Positions 7,627 to 16,691 of a stretch of DNA of 64,000 nucleotides are shown here, piece by piece. The notes under the pieces are model-generated. The model did not search any database, was not told the origin of the DNA, and worked only from the letters and a program-made list of their open reading frames with translations. The stretch comes from Methylobacillus flagellatus KT (lineage in GTDB: Bacteria > Pseudomonadota > Gammaproteobacteria > Burkholderiales > Methylophilaceae): assembly GCF_000013705.1 (NCBI RefSeq), contig NC_007947.1:496001-560000 (forward strand). The letters are read 5' to 3'. Made by a program: the position numbers and the translations under genes. Within the stretch, counting starts at the first letter, position 1. Every line of letters starts with the position of its first letter.

Positions 7627-9762
7627 TTAGCATTCCAGATGCAGCTTGACGCTGGGCTGGGCTGGTTCGCTGATAAATGCCAGGGTCCGCGGGCCCATGC
7701 GTTGGAAAGTCACGCTGATAAATTCACCCCCGACCTGCAGGTGCCGCAATGTCAATTGGTTAACGCCTGAGGGTAATTGTGGGCGCACTATTCTGACGCA
7801 GTGGCCGGTAGCATCGATCTCCAGTCCCAGGGCTGCCTGCAGCAACATGAATACGGCTCCCGAGGCCCAGGCTTGCGGTTGACAGGCCACCGGGTAGAGT
7901 ACGGGTTGTTCGCCGCGGGTGCGGCTGAAGCCGCAGAACAGCTCGGGCAGGCGCAGCGAGAAGCAGAGTGCCGCTTCAAACAGGTTGTCGAGCAACTGCC
8001 GTACTCCTTCCCGCTCCCCGTAGCGGGCCATGCCGGCCGCGCAGATGGCAACATCGTGCGGCCAGACCGATCCATTATGGTAGGCCCCAGGGTTGTAGCG
8101 GATTTCCTGCTCGGATAAGGTGCGAATTCCCCAGCCACTGTTGAATGCCGGTGCCAGCAGTTTCTGGATGACATGGTACGCGCGGTCTGATGCAGGCAAG
8201 CCGCTCCAGAGCAAATGTCCAGCGTTTGAGCCTTCCACTTCGCATAACGTGTCTTTGCCATCCAGGGCCAGCCCGTAGAACTGGCGGTTCTCCATCCAGA
8301 AGCGCTCTTCCACTTGCAGGCGCAGTTTCTCGGCGAGCGATTCCCAGCGGGCGGCAAGGCCGGGGGAGTGATCGATGGCTTTGGACATGTCGGCCATGTC
8401 CTGCAGCGCCCGCCAGGCGTATCCCTGCACTTCCAGGAGGGCGATTGGTGGTGATGCCAGGCTGCCGTCGGCATGCGAAACTGCGTCGGCGCTGTCTTTC
8501 CATCCTTGATTCTGCAGGCCGCTGTCTTCTGCTCGCTGGTAGCTCAGCAGCCCCGCGTGGTTTTCCTCCAGTCGTTCTTCAACCCAGCGGATGGCTGCGA
8601 GAAGGGCGGGCCAAAGCTGCTCAAGCCCCTTCCTATCGCCAGTACGCCTGTACCATGCGCCTGCCAGCATGATAAACAGGGGCGTGGTGTCGACACCGCC
8701 GTAATAGCGGGCAAACGGCAGTTCATTCATGGCGGCCATTTCCCCCTTGCGGGTTTCGTGCATGATTTTCCCGGGCTGAGCGTCCCGGAAGGCCGAGGTC
8801 TCTTCGGATTGATGCTCCGCCAGATAGCGCAATACGCCTTCAGCGAGCGAAGGGTCAATCCATAAGGTTTGCAGGGCGGTGATGATGGCGTCGCGCCCGA
8901 ATGGCGTGGAGAACCAAGGGATGCCTGCATACGGATAAGGGCCGGTGGGCAGGTCGCTGGTCAGCAAGGCCAAGTCGGCCCGCGCCCGCTGCAGCCAGCG
9001 GCTGAACAAGGGGTTGTCCGCATGAAGTTGGGCGCCACGCATGGTGCGCCTGTGCATTTGCCGGCGCGCCTTGCGTTCTGCCTTCATAAAAGCGTCAGGG
9101 CTGGCGCGATGTGGTTTCCGGTCCACGCTCAGCACCAGTTCCCAGCGCTCGCGCGGTGCCAGGTGCAACCTGAAGTTGGCAGACTCTTCGGACAGGGAAT
9201 CGGGTGCCTGCGAGAAGGAGATCACCGAGCGGCGCTGTTGCCGGTCGAGTCCCTCATAAGCCATCGTGACATGGCGAGGACTGATTTCTGAGCGACTTCT
9301 CTGACCGCGCCGCATGCGCCGTTGGCCACGGATCTCGAACATATCGACGAAGTCTGCCTGCCAGCCGAGCTGTAGCGATAGATCGACGGCGGTGGTGCCG
9401 AAGTTCTCCAATGCCAACCGGATATGGAGCTGATTGTCATAGAGCAGGCAGCGCCTTTCCAAGTGCAGGGTGCCTGGCAGAAGCACTTGTCCCGGCAAGA
9501 CCAGCTCCGGGTTGGTCTGATGAGAAATGAACATGACGTTGTCTTCGCTGATTGCCGCCGAGAGCAGGACGGGACGCTGGTTCTCAAGGCGGACGGACAA
9601 CCTGGACAGCATGCGCGTGTCGTCGATGAACAGTCCCTCACTGGCGCCGCCAATATCTCCCAGGCTGCTCATGACGATGAAACTGTCCCTGGCCTTCAGC
9701 ACGAAGGGGGCTTCGTGGCTGGCGTGACTGGTTTCCAGGGATGTACCAAGTTGATCGTCCAT
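7627..9762 (-). CDS. Glycogen-debranching-like amylo-alpha-1,6-glucosidase
   Basis: 711-residue cytoplasmic protein. Residues about 15-210 form a beta-rich N-terminal domain of the GDE_N_bis type (FIVMSSLGDIGGASEGLF, DDTRMLSRL). From about 260 on it is an (alpha/alpha)6 GDE_C/GH63-like catalytic domain with GIPWFSTPFGRDA, the acidic segment DSADAVSHADGS and YHNGSVWPHD. Such proteins hydrolyse alpha-1,6 branch points or related alpha-glucosides. Many bacterial members annotated this way act on other oligosaccharides or compatible solutes, so the substrate is open. ATG 9762 follows GAGGTGAACG. The gene lies 8 nt downstream of a GT4 gene, indicating one transcript. Confidence 0.85.
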   Translation of the reverse strand: MDDQLGTSLETSHASHEAPFVLKARDSFIVMSSLGDIGGASEGLFIDDTRMLSRLSVRLENQRPVLLSAAISEDNVMFISHQTNPELVLPGQVLLPGTLHLERRCLLYDNQLHIRLALENFGTTAVDLSLQLGWQADFVDMFEIRGQRRMRRGQRSRSEISPRHVTMAYEGLDRQQRRSVISFSQAPDSLSEESANFRLHLAPRERWELVLSVDRKPHRASPDAFMKAERKARRQMHRRTMRGAQLHADNPLFSRWLQRARADLALLTSDLPTGPYPYAGIPWFSTPFGRDAIITALQTLWIDPSLAEGVLRYLAEHQSEETSAFRDAQPGKIMHETRKGEMAAMNELPFARYYGGVDTTPLFIMLAGAWYRRTGDRKGLEQLWPALLAAIRWVEERLEENHAGLLSYQRAEDSGLQNQGWKDSADAVSHADGSLASPPIALLEVQGYAWRALQDMADMSKAIDHSPGLAARWESLAEKLRLQVEERFWMENRQFYGLALDGKDTLCEVEGSNAGHLLWSGLPASDRAYHVIQKLLAPAFNSGWGIRTLSEQEIRYNPGAYHNGSVWPHDVAICAAGMARYGEREGVRQLLDNLFEAALCFSLRLPELFCGFSRTRGEQPVLYPVACQPQAWASGAVFMLLQAALGLEIDATGHCVRIVRPQLPSGVNQLTLRHLQVGGEFISVTFQRMGPRTLAFISEPAQPSVKLHLEC

Positions 9763-9770
9763 CGTTCACC

Positions 9771-10838
9771 TCAGCCTACTTGGCTTTCCATCAGGTTATC
9801 GTCGTTGGCGCTTGCCGCAAGCCGCTTGTAAAGCTTGAGATAGTGCTCTGCCATGACATCGGAAGTGAAGCGCATGTCGAATGCCTCGCGCACCTTGGCA
9901 CGATCCAGCGTAGTGGCAGCATGACATGCTGCCGCAGCCTGGTGTTCGTCGGTGACGATGAAGCCGTTCCTGCCCGGCTCGATGATTTCGGGCACAGAGC
10001 CGCAACGCCATGCGATCACCGGTGTTCCGCAGGCCATGGCCTCGATCATGACCAGTCCGAATGGCTCGGGCCAGTCCACGGGGAACAGCAGGGCGAGCGC
10101 GTTGCCCAGGAAGTCGTTCTTCTGCGCGTCCGTGATTTCGCCGATGAATTCGACATCTGCTTGGTTCAGCAGGGGTTTGATGACGTCATTGTAGTAATTC
10201 AGGTCTGCTGCATCCACCTTTGCGGCAATCTTCAGCGGGATGCCGGCTTTGCGCGCGATGGCGATGGCGCGGTCTGGGCGTTTTTCCGGGGAAATGCGGC
10301 CAAGGAAGGCCAGGTACCCTCCCTGTGGGTTGGGGTTGAAGCGATACAGCGCCGGATCGAGGCCGTGATAGACCGTGCCTGCCCAGTTGGCGCCAGGGAG
10401 GGCGCGGCGCTGGTCGTTGGAGATGGAGACCAGCGGGAACTGGCGCCAGCGCTTGAATGCATTCGGCAAGTCGGCCATGTCCAAGCGGCCATGCAGGGTT
10501 GTCAGGGTTTTCGAGGCGATCGGCTCGAAGAACGGGAAGTGGAGCATGTCGGTGTGGAAATGAAGAATGTCATATTCGCCAGCATGACGCCTTACCTCGT
10601 CCAGGAGAGTGTAATGGGCCGCGATATCCGACTTGAGCGGCGCAGGGTCCAGCCTCAGCGCGCGCTCCCGGCAGGGAATCAGGCGGGCTTTGCTCTGGCT
10701 GTCTCCCGATGCATACAGGTCGACTTGGTGACCGGCTTTGACCAGCGCATCACATATGCTTGCGACTACGCGTTCAGTACCGCCGTAAAGGCGGGGCGGG
10801 ACGGCTTCAAAAAGAGGGGCAATTTGTGCAATTTTCAT
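9771..10838 (-). CDS. Glycosyltransferase family 4
   Basis: 355 residues with the GT-B fold layout. The N-terminal acceptor domain begins MKIAQIAPLFEAVPPRLYGG with the Gly-rich loop, and the C-terminal donor domain contains FLGRISPEKRPDRAI and PEPFGLVMIEAMACGTPVIA, the EX7E retaining motif. It would transfer a sugar from a nucleotide diphosphate sugar to an unidentified acceptor. ATG 10838 follows CGGAGATAAT. It is translationally close to the downstream debranching-like gene, so the pair may build or remodel a storage or compatible-solute glucan. That link is inference. No glycogen synthase, branching enzyme or trehalose gene is in the window. Confidence 0.9.
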   Translation of the reverse strand: MKIAQIAPLFEAVPPRLYGGTERVVASICDALVKAGHQVDLYASGDSQSKARLIPCRERALRLDPAPLKSDIAAHYTLLDEVRRHAGEYDILHFHTDMLHFPFFEPIASKTLTTLHGRLDMADLPNAFKRWRQFPLVSISNDQRRALPGANWAGTVYHGLDPALYRFNPNPQGGYLAFLGRISPEKRPDRAIAIARKAGIPLKIAAKVDAADLNYYNDVIKPLLNQADVEFIGEITDAQKNDFLGNALALLFPVDWPEPFGLVMIEAMACGTPVIAWRCGSVPEIIEPGRNGFIVTDEHQAAAACHAATTLDRAKVREAFDMRFTSDVMAEHYLKLYKRLAASANDDNLMESQVG

Positions 10839-10892
10839 ATTATCTCCGTGAAAATAAAGTGAAAAGTGGACGTGTGCACCATCTAAATCAGG

Positions 10893-10920
10893 AAAATAGG
10901 GGCGGCATATACTTTTTCAA
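10893..10920 (-). promoter_or_regulatory. Candidate promoter for the glycosyltransferase/glucosidase pair
   Basis: Minus strand TTGAAA (10915-10920), a 16-bp spacer and TATTTT (10893-10898), in the 164-bp gap between phoR and the glycosyltransferase gene. A weak-to-moderate sigma-70 match. It would let the pair be expressed apart from phoBR. Confidence 0.35.
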
Positions 10921-11002
10921 GTAGCAGTTCTTGCAGTGCGGGCTGGCAATGACATCACCAACCGTCAATGAAGTTGAGTAAGGAGGAAGGGTAGAAGGAA
11001 TG

Positions 11003-12331
11003 TCAGGCGCTTGCCTGTGCTTCTTGCGGTGTTTTGCGGATCAGCCGAGCTTGTGGCAAGACTGCACTGAAAATGCTGCCCTTGCCTGCTTCGGATTCGA
11101 TTTCCAGTCTTCCCTGGTGGCGAGTGAGAATGTGCTTGACGATGGAAAGGCCTAGCCCCGTGCCGCCGGTTTCGCGTGAACGGCTGCGATCCACGCGGTA
11201 GAAGCGCTCGGTCAGGCGGTCTATGTGCTGCTGTTCTATGCCGATGCCGGTGTCGCGCACGCTGAATACAATGTCATTGCCGCGCAGAAACAGCTTCAGG
11301 TTGATCTTGCCGCCTTGTGGAGTATAGCGCACGGCATTGCTGACCAGGTTGCCGAGCGCACTGTGGAGCTCTTCCGTGGCCCCCTTGATAAACAAGCCGG
11401 GCTCTACTGGCTCGAGCGTAATTTCGTGCTTGCCTTGGCTGAGGCTGACCCCTTCATGCAATAGCATATTGAGCAGGGTGCCCAGGTCGATCTCGGTTTC
11501 CTGAGGGGCTTCGGGACTGTTTTCGAGCTGGGAAAGCGTGAGCAGGTCCTCGATCAGGCGCCGCATGCGGCCGGTTTGCTCCTGCATCATGCCGAAATAG
11601 GCGCGCGTGCTTTCCGGCACGGCGCCTTCCATGTCCATCAACGTTTCCAGAAAACCGCCCACTACAGTCAACGGGGTGCGCAGCTCGTGCGAGACATTGG
11701 CGATGAAGTCGCGGCGCATGGTTTCCAGCTTTTCCATGTGGCTGACATCGCGCGAGATCAGAAGCTTCTGATTGATGCCGAAAGGCACCAGTTGGATTTC
11801 CAGCGTCGCGCCTATGGTGCGCCAGGACTTGAGTTTGATCGGCTCGGAATAATTCTGTGCTTGCAGGTATTGAATGAAGTCAGTGGGCCGAACCAGATAG
11901 GTGATGGGCTGCCCGGCATCCTGGCGCATGGACAGTCCAAGCTGGCTTTCCGCGGTTGGGTTGCACCATTCGATCTGGTCATTGCCATTGAGCAGGACGA
12001 CGCCGTCGGGCAGCGCGCTGGCTGCATGGCGAAAACGATCAAGCGCGGAACTGATCTGCGCCTGGCTGCGGTGGTGCCGACGCTTCTCGTAATAGATCGC
12101 GGAGAACACATCCTGCCAGATGCCGCTGCCGACGGGCATGGTGTTCAGTTCTGGCTTCCTGAACCATTGCAGCAACCGGTGCAGCCAGTAGAGGTGGCTG
12201 GCCAGGTATAGCAGCAAAAAGGCACTGAATGCCAACAATGCTGTGATGGCATCTGTGAATGCCCAGATGATCAGGCAGGTGAGTAGGGTGGCTAATCCTA
12301 GCCACAAGGCTTTCCAGCGGATGTCTTGCAC
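11003..12331 (-). CDS. phoR: Phosphate regulon sensor histidine kinase PhoR
   Basis: 442-residue membrane histidine kinase. Two hydrophobic segments at the N-terminus (about 8-45) are followed by a PAS domain near 95-180 (ALPDGVVLLNGNDQIEWCNP). The HisKA box FIANVSHELRTPLTVVGGF carries the phospho-acceptor His215, and the HATPase_c domain has NLVSNAVRYTPQGG, DTGIGIEQQH and GTGLGLSIVKH. No periplasmic sensing domain is present, as is usual for PhoR. It would phosphorylate PhoB when phosphate is scarce. The start is a GTG at 12331, 37 nt after phoB. No pst or phoU gene is nearby. Confidence 0.95.
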   Translation of the reverse strand: MQDIRWKALWLGLATLLTCLIIWAFTDAITALLAFSAFLLLYLASHLYWLHRLLQWFRKPELNTMPVGSGIWQDVFSAIYYEKRRHHRSQAQISSALDRFRHAASALPDGVVLLNGNDQIEWCNPTAESQLGLSMRQDAGQPITYLVRPTDFIQYLQAQNYSEPIKLKSWRTIGATLEIQLVPFGINQKLLISRDVSHMEKLETMRRDFIANVSHELRTPLTVVGGFLETLMDMEGAVPESTRAYFGMMQEQTGRMRRLIEDLLTLSQLENSPEAPQETEIDLGTLLNMLLHEGVSLSQGKHEITLEPVEPGLFIKGATEELHSALGNLVSNAVRYTPQGGKINLKLFLRGNDIVFSVRDTGIGIEQQHIDRLTERFYRVDRSRSRETGGTGLGLSIVKHILTRHQGRLEIESEAGKGSIFSAVLPQARLIRKTPQEAQASA

Positions 12332-12368
12332 GAAGCGCTTCTTGTCTTAAGGCAATCGCTATTATGAG

Positions 12369-13055
12369 CTACTGTGCGGAGAAACGGTAGCCGACACCAC
12401 GCACTGTCTGGATGAACTCCTCGTGCCCTGATTCAGAAAGAGCGCGGCGCAGCCGGCGGATATGCACATCCACTGTCCTGTCTTCCACGAACACGCGGTC
12501 TCCCCATACACGGTCCAGCACTTGTGTGCGGGAATGCACGCGTTCCGGGTTGGACATCAAGTAGTGCAGCAGGCGGAATTCGGTCGGCCCCAGTTCCAAT
12601 GTCTTGCCGTTGCCTGATACGCGGTGCGTCATCGGATCCAGGCGCAGGCCGCCAATTTCGAGCGGGTCATCGGTCATTTGTGGCGCGCGGCGACGCAGTA
12701 CTGCCTTGATGCGGGCATTGAGCTCCCTCGGGCTAAACGGCTTGGTGACATAGTCATCTGCACCGACTTCCAGGCCGCGTACCTTGTCGGCTTCCTCTCC
12801 ACGCGCGGTCAGCATGATGATGGGGATGGCCTTGGTGAGCTCGTCGCTCTTCAGCTTGCGCGCAAACTCGATGCCGCTCATGCCAGGCAGCATCCAGTCG
12901 AGCAGGATCAGGTCTGGCAGGGCTTCGCGGATCAGCATTTGCGCTTGCTCCACACTCAGGGCGCGCACGGGATTGTGGCCTGCTTGCGTCAAGTTGAGCG
13001 CAAGCAATTCCTGGATGGCTGGTTCGTCTTCTACAACCAGAATATTCGCTGGCAT
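12369..13055 (-). CDS. phoB: Phosphate regulon response regulator PhoB
   Basis: 228 residues, almost the length of E. coli PhoB. It has a receiver domain with the acidic pair in VVEDEP, phospho-acceptor Asp53 in LILLDWMLPG and Lys in VTKPFSPREL, followed by a winged-helix OmpR-type DNA-binding domain (VHSRTQVLDRVWG, RTVDVHIRRLRRAL). I chose ATG 13055, preceded by GAGGAAA at 7 nt, because translation then begins at the canonical MPANILVVEDEP. Longer upstream reading adds non-family residues. A Pho box lies just upstream, indicating autoregulation. Confidence 0.96.
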   Translation of the reverse strand: MPANILVVEDEPAIQELLALNLTQAGHNPVRALSVEQAQMLIREALPDLILLDWMLPGMSGIEFARKLKSDELTKAIPIIMLTARGEEADKVRGLEVGADDYVTKPFSPRELNARIKAVLRRRAPQMTDDPLEIGGLRLDPMTHRVSGNGKTLELGPTEFRLLHYLMSNPERVHSRTQVLDRVWGDRVFVEDRTVDVHIRRLRRALSESGHEEFIQTVRGVGYRFSAQ

Positions 13056-13091
13056 GTCGGGTTTCCTCGCTTGTTGAATGACGAGCAATAT

Positions 13092-13109
13092 ATGACGCTA
13101 ATATGACAG
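13092..13109 (-). promoter_or_regulatory. Pho box upstream of phoB
   Basis: On the minus strand CTGTCATATTAGCGTCAT: two 7-bp half-sites (CTGTCAT and GCGTCAT) whose starts are 11 bp apart, the spacing and sequence of a PhoB site. A further CGTCAT lies at 13078-13083. It sits 37-54 bp before the phoB start codon. Confidence 0.75.
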
Positions 13110-13238
13110 ATTGATGAACATGGTCCAAGCAATTTGGGATTGCGGTTTTATTCGATTTGTATAATTATTTGTAACAAAATGTTTCTTTTTGTTACTTCTA
13201 CATCCAGGCTGCCTTCAGATGGGGCCGAAGGGGGGCGC

Positions 13239-14852
13239 ATGGCAGGTTTTTTTTCCAAGGAACGTATTACGGCTGGGCCGGGTTATAACCGCTGGCTAGT
13301 GCCGCCTGCAGCGCTGGCTGTGCACTTGTCGATCGGCATGGCGTATGGTTTCAGCGTGTTTTGGTTGCCGCTGTCCAAGGCCTTGGGAATTCACGAGCCG
13401 CTGGCATGTGGGGAAGATATCAGCTTCTGGATGCGGGCCGTGACGACAACCTGCGACTGGAAGGTCAGCGACCTGGGCTGGATGTATACCTTGTTCTTCG
13501 TCTTCCTGGGGTCGTCTGCCGCGGTGTTCGGGCACTGGCTGGAGCATGCTGGGCCACGCAAGGCGGGCGCCGTTGCTGCTGTGTGTTGGGGTGGTGGACT
13601 GCTGATTTCCGCAATCGGTGTATATACGCATCAGCTCTGGCTGATGTGGCTGGGCTCGGGTGTGATCGGCGGTATCGGGCTCGGACTGGGTTATATTTCC
13701 CCGGTCTCGACCCTGATCAAGTGGTTCCCGGATCGGCGCGGAATGGCAACTGGCATGGCGATCATGGGGTTTGGCGGCGGCGCCATGATAGGAGCGCCGC
13801 TCGCCAATACGCTCATGAATCATTTTGCCACCGAGACTTCCATCGGTGTGTGGGAAACCTTTGCCACGATGGGCGTGCTGTACTTCATCGCCATGATGAT
13901 AGGCTCGCTGGGCTACCGGGTGCCGGCGCATGATTGGAAACCCGAGGGCTGGACACCTCCTGTTAGTAATGGCAATAGCATGATTACGCAGCATCATGTG
14001 CATGTGAACCGGGCGCACAAGACGCCGCAATTCTGGCTATTGTGGTGGGTGCTGTGTCTCAATGTCAGTGCCGGTATCGGGGTGATCGGCATGGCGTCTC
14101 CAATGTTGCAGGAGGTGTTCGGCGGGCAGCTGATCGATGTGCCGCTCAAGTTGGCGGAGTTGGATGGCGACCAGAAGCTGCAGGTGGCGGCCATCGGTGC
14201 CGGGTTTGCCGGCTTGCTGTCCTTCTTCAATATCTTGGGCCGTATAGGCTGGGCATCATGCTCGGATTTCCTGGGACGCAAGCTGACGTATATGATCTTT
14301 TTTGCCCTGGGTTTTGTGTTGTATGTGTTATCGCCATGGGCAGGCAGCATGGGCAGTGTGGCGCTGTTTGCAGGTTTATTCTGCATTATCCTCACCATGT
14401 ATGGTGGTGGTTTTTCCACGATTCCGGCCTATCTGGCCGACATTTTCGGCACCCAGCATGTGGGCGCGATTCATGGGCGCTTGTTGACTGCCTGGGCTAC
14501 CGCCGGGGTGCTGGGCCCGGTAATCGTGAACTACTTGCGCGATTACCAGCTCGACCAGGGCGTGCCGGCAGACCATGCCTACAACATGATTATGTATGTG
14601 CTGGCGGGCCTACTGCTGGTGGGGCTGGTCTGCAACCTGCTGGTGCGCCCGGTGGCGGAGAAGCACTATATGACCCCGGCCGAGTTGGAAGCGGAAAAGA
14701 AGGTCTCGCACGCGCAGGCGCAGGCAATGGCAGGAGCAGCCGCTCATAGAAGCAGTACCGTATTGGTTGTGGCGGTGTGGATCGCGGTCGGGATCCCGAT
14801 CATGTATGGCATCTGGAATACCTTGCAGAAAGCGGTTATCTTGTTCCATTGA
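13239..14852 (+). CDS. Oxalate/formate antiporter-like MFS transporter
   Basis: 537-residue polytopic inner-membrane protein with about 12 hydrophobic helices. OFA-family features include HLSIGMAYGFSVFWLPLSKA at the start, GLGLGYISPVSTLIKWFPDRRG (motif A-like loop) in helix 4-5 and DIFGTQHVGAIHGRLLTAWA in the C-terminal half. Members exchange oxalate, formate or other small organic anions, and the substrate here is not shown. An insert of about 30 residues between the first two helices carries two Cys. I chose ATG 13239, preceded by GAAGGGGGGC. It is divergent from phoB and 22 nt before tag. Confidence 0.85.
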   Translation: MAGFFSKERITAGPGYNRWLVPPAALAVHLSIGMAYGFSVFWLPLSKALGIHEPLACGEDISFWMRAVTTTCDWKVSDLGWMYTLFFVFLGSSAAVFGHWLEHAGPRKAGAVAAVCWGGGLLISAIGVYTHQLWLMWLGSGVIGGIGLGLGYISPVSTLIKWFPDRRGMATGMAIMGFGGGAMIGAPLANTLMNHFATETSIGVWETFATMGVLYFIAMMIGSLGYRVPAHDWKPEGWTPPVSNGNSMITQHHVHVNRAHKTPQFWLLWWVLCLNVSAGIGVIGMASPMLQEVFGGQLIDVPLKLAELDGDQKLQVAAIGAGFAGLLSFFNILGRIGWASCSDFLGRKLTYMIFFALGFVLYVLSPWAGSMGSVALFAGLFCIILTMYGGGFSTIPAYLADIFGTQHVGAIHGRLLTAWATAGVLGPVIVNYLRDYQLDQGVPADHAYNMIMYVLAGLLLVGLVCNLLVRPVAEKHYMTPAELEAEKKVSHAQAQAMAGAAAHRSSTVLVVAVWIAVGIPIMYGIWNTLQKAVILFH

Positions 14853-14874
14853 CGTTTTGCTATTGGAATTTGTT

Positions 14875-15465
14875 GTGACTGAAGTCTGCCGCTGTGGATG
14901 GGCCAAGAGAGCCTTGGATGTCATCTATCATGACACGGAGTGGGGCGTGCCCGTGCACGACGACAGGTTGCTGTTCGAGTTCCTGGTGCTCGAAGGCGCC
15001 CAGGCCGGGTTGAGCTGGAGCACCGTGCTGAAGAAGCGGGAGCATTACCGCAAGGTATTTGACCAGTTTGATATTGCCAAAATCGCGGCCTACGATGCGG
15101 ACAAGGCCGAAGCATTGCTTGCGGATCCCGGCATCATTCGCAACCGGCTCAAGGTGCATGCTGCGATCAGCAATGCCCGCGCAACATTGGATATCCAGGC
15201 CAAGCACGGTAGCCTGGATGCCTTCCTCTGGCAATTTGTGCAGGGCACGCCCCAGGTTAACCGCTGGCGCAGCCTGGCAGAGGTGCCTGCCCAGACGGAG
15301 GTATCTGACCAGATGTCCAAGGCACTGTTGAAGCATGGCTTCAAGTTTGTCGGTTCCACCATCTGCTATGCGTTCATGCAAGCTGTCGGCATGGTCAACG
15401 ATCATGTCGTTGATTGTTTTCGCCATGTCGAACTGCTGTCCGGCGCCTCTTACGTGGTAAAATAG
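14875..15465 (+). CDS. tag: DNA-3-methyladenine glycosylase I
   Basis: 196 residues (E. coli Tag 187). The enzyme removes 3-methyladenine from alkylated DNA. Family marks are the N-terminal zinc-binding Cys region CRCGW, YHDTEWGVPVHDDRLLFE with the catalytic-pocket acidic residues, LEGAQAGLSWSTVLKKRE, and a C-terminal His (VNDHVVDCFRH) that completes the zinc site. The start is a GTG at 14875. A good ribosome binding site is lacking, so translation may be coupled to the transporter gene ending 22 nt earlier. Confidence 0.94.
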   Translation: MTEVCRCGWAKRALDVIYHDTEWGVPVHDDRLLFEFLVLEGAQAGLSWSTVLKKREHYRKVFDQFDIAKIAAYDADKAEALLADPGIIRNRLKVHAAISNARATLDIQAKHGSLDAFLWQFVQGTPQVNRWRSLAEVPAQTEVSDQMSKALLKHGFKFVGSTICYAFMQAVGMVNDHVVDCFRHVELLSGASYVVK

Positions 15466-15535
15466 CGCGCTTAGCCAGAGGGTTGCTGGCTCATTTCAAT
15501 AACGCAGCGCCGCTGCGCCCGGTTTGGATGAAATC

Positions 15536-15985
15536 ATGAAGAAAATCACAGTAGATTTGAATGGCAAGGATTTGCGCATCGGCATCGTGCTGTCGCGTTT
15601 CAACAGCAATATCGGTGAAGGCTTGCTCAAGGCGTGTGTCGATCAGTTGCACAAGTTGGGTGTGGCGGATGACGATATCACGCTCGCCACTGTCCCGGGT
15701 GCGCTGGAAGCCCCAGCCATTCTGTTGCAGATGGCAGATAGCGAGCAGTTCGACGGATTGATTGCATTGGGCGCTGTCATCCGTGGCGAAACTTACCATT
15801 TCGAGGTCGTTTCCAATGAGTCTGCGCGTGGTATTTCCGATGTGCAGCTGAGCACTGGCATTCCTATCGCCAATGCCATCCTGACGACAGAGAACGATGA
15901 GCAGGCCGAGGCACGGGTGGCGGTCAAGGGGGCTGAGGCTGCGGATGTCGTTGTTGAAATGATCAATCTGCTGAAGCAGTTATGA
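15536..15985 (+). CDS. ribH: 6,7-dimethyl-8-ribityllumazine synthase
   Basis: 149 residues (usual 150-160). It condenses 5-amino-6-ribitylaminouracil with 3,4-dihydroxybutanone phosphate to form lumazine, the penultimate riboflavin step. Visible motifs are the substrate loop [33 protein letters not shown] with the catalytic His, and [20 protein letters not shown] 15536 is chosen; the in-frame TTG at 15524 adds only four residues. The stop overlaps the nusB start by four bases, the usual ribH-nusB coupling. No FMN riboswitch is visible upstream. Confidence 0.97.
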   Translation: MKKITVDLNGKDLRIGIVLSRFNSNIGEGLLKACVDQLHKLGVADDDITLATVPGALEAPAILLQMADSEQFDGLIALGAVIRGETYHFEVVSNESARGISDVQLSTGIPIANAILTTENDEQAEARVAVKGAEAADVVVEMINLLKQL

Positions 15986-16464
15986 GTGATCGCGACAACA
16001 TGCCTGCAGAGGCAAAAAAACCGGCGCCGAAGGCTGGTCGCAGCCGCCGCAAGTCGCGGGAATTGGTACTCAAGGGCATTTACCTGGGCCTGATGAACCA
16101 GAAGGATACTTCCGTCATCATCCGCGAGCTCGCAGATGATCCCGATTTCGATCGGGCGGACTATGAGTATTTCCGCCAGTTGCTTGAAGGGGTGGCGGAG
16201 AGCATCGACGAGCTGGATGCGCGCCTGGCAGGCTTGCTGGATCGGCAGGTATCCGAGCTCAGTCCGATCGAGCATGCCATTCTCTGCATTGCAGCCTACG
16301 AATTAATTCACGATGTGACGATCCCTTATCGCGTCGCTATCAATGAGGGCGTAGAGCTGGCCAAGCTCTATGGCGGCACTGACGGTCACAAATACGTCAA
16401 TGGCGTGTTGGACAAGATCGCGGCGGAAGCCAGGCCGGATGAGTTCCAGCGAGGCAGGAGGTAG
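15982..16464 (+). CDS. nusB: Transcription antitermination factor NusB
   Basis: 160 residues, slightly longer than E. coli NusB (139) because of a basic N-terminal tail ([15 protein letters not shown]). The all-helical body has [27 protein letters not shown] and [32 protein letters not shown]. NusB binds boxA RNA with NusE and prevents premature termination in rRNA operons. It is coupled to ribH through an ATGA overlap and followed by a strong terminator. The thiL gene that often follows is absent. Confidence 0.97.
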   Translation: MSDRDNMPAEAKKPAPKAGRSRRKSRELVLKGIYLGLMNQKDTSVIIRELADDPDFDRADYEYFRQLLEGVAESIDELDARLAGLLDRQVSELSPIEHAILCIAAYELIHDVTIPYRVAINEGVELAKLYGGTDGHKYVNGVLDKIAAEARPDEFQRGRR

Positions 16465-16486
16465 GCCCGTCCGGATTGTGTATGCG

Positions 16487-16515
16487 CAGCCAGCCTATGG
16501 GCTGGCTGTTTTTTT
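16487..16515 (+). terminator. Rho-independent terminator after nusB
   Basis: Perfect 9-bp stem CAGCCAGCC/GGCTGGCTG, loop TATG, then seven T. It lies 22 nt past the nusB stop and ends the ribH-nusB transcript. Confidence 0.93.
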
Positions 16516-16691
16516 ATCTGGCTCGAGGTGGCGTGAAACATTCACCGGCATCATGAAGAGGCTTGTCATTCGGTGCAGGCTTTGTAAAGATTGTGCTGCG
16601 CGCATTATCAATGATCAAGAAAAACAAAGCAGGTATGTAGGCTGAGACAGCTGGCTCAAGGGCTGCCACCTGAATGAAAGGGAGTGTCTTC

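Noticed and set aside
9741..10862. Plus-strand 373-codon open frame
   Set aside because: Lies exactly opposite the well-supported GT4 gene; it is the mirror of its codon bias and has no family features.
15466..15535. FMN riboswitch before ribH
   Set aside because: The gap is only 70 nt and shows none of the conserved RFN elements, only a small GCAGCG/CGCTGC repeat.
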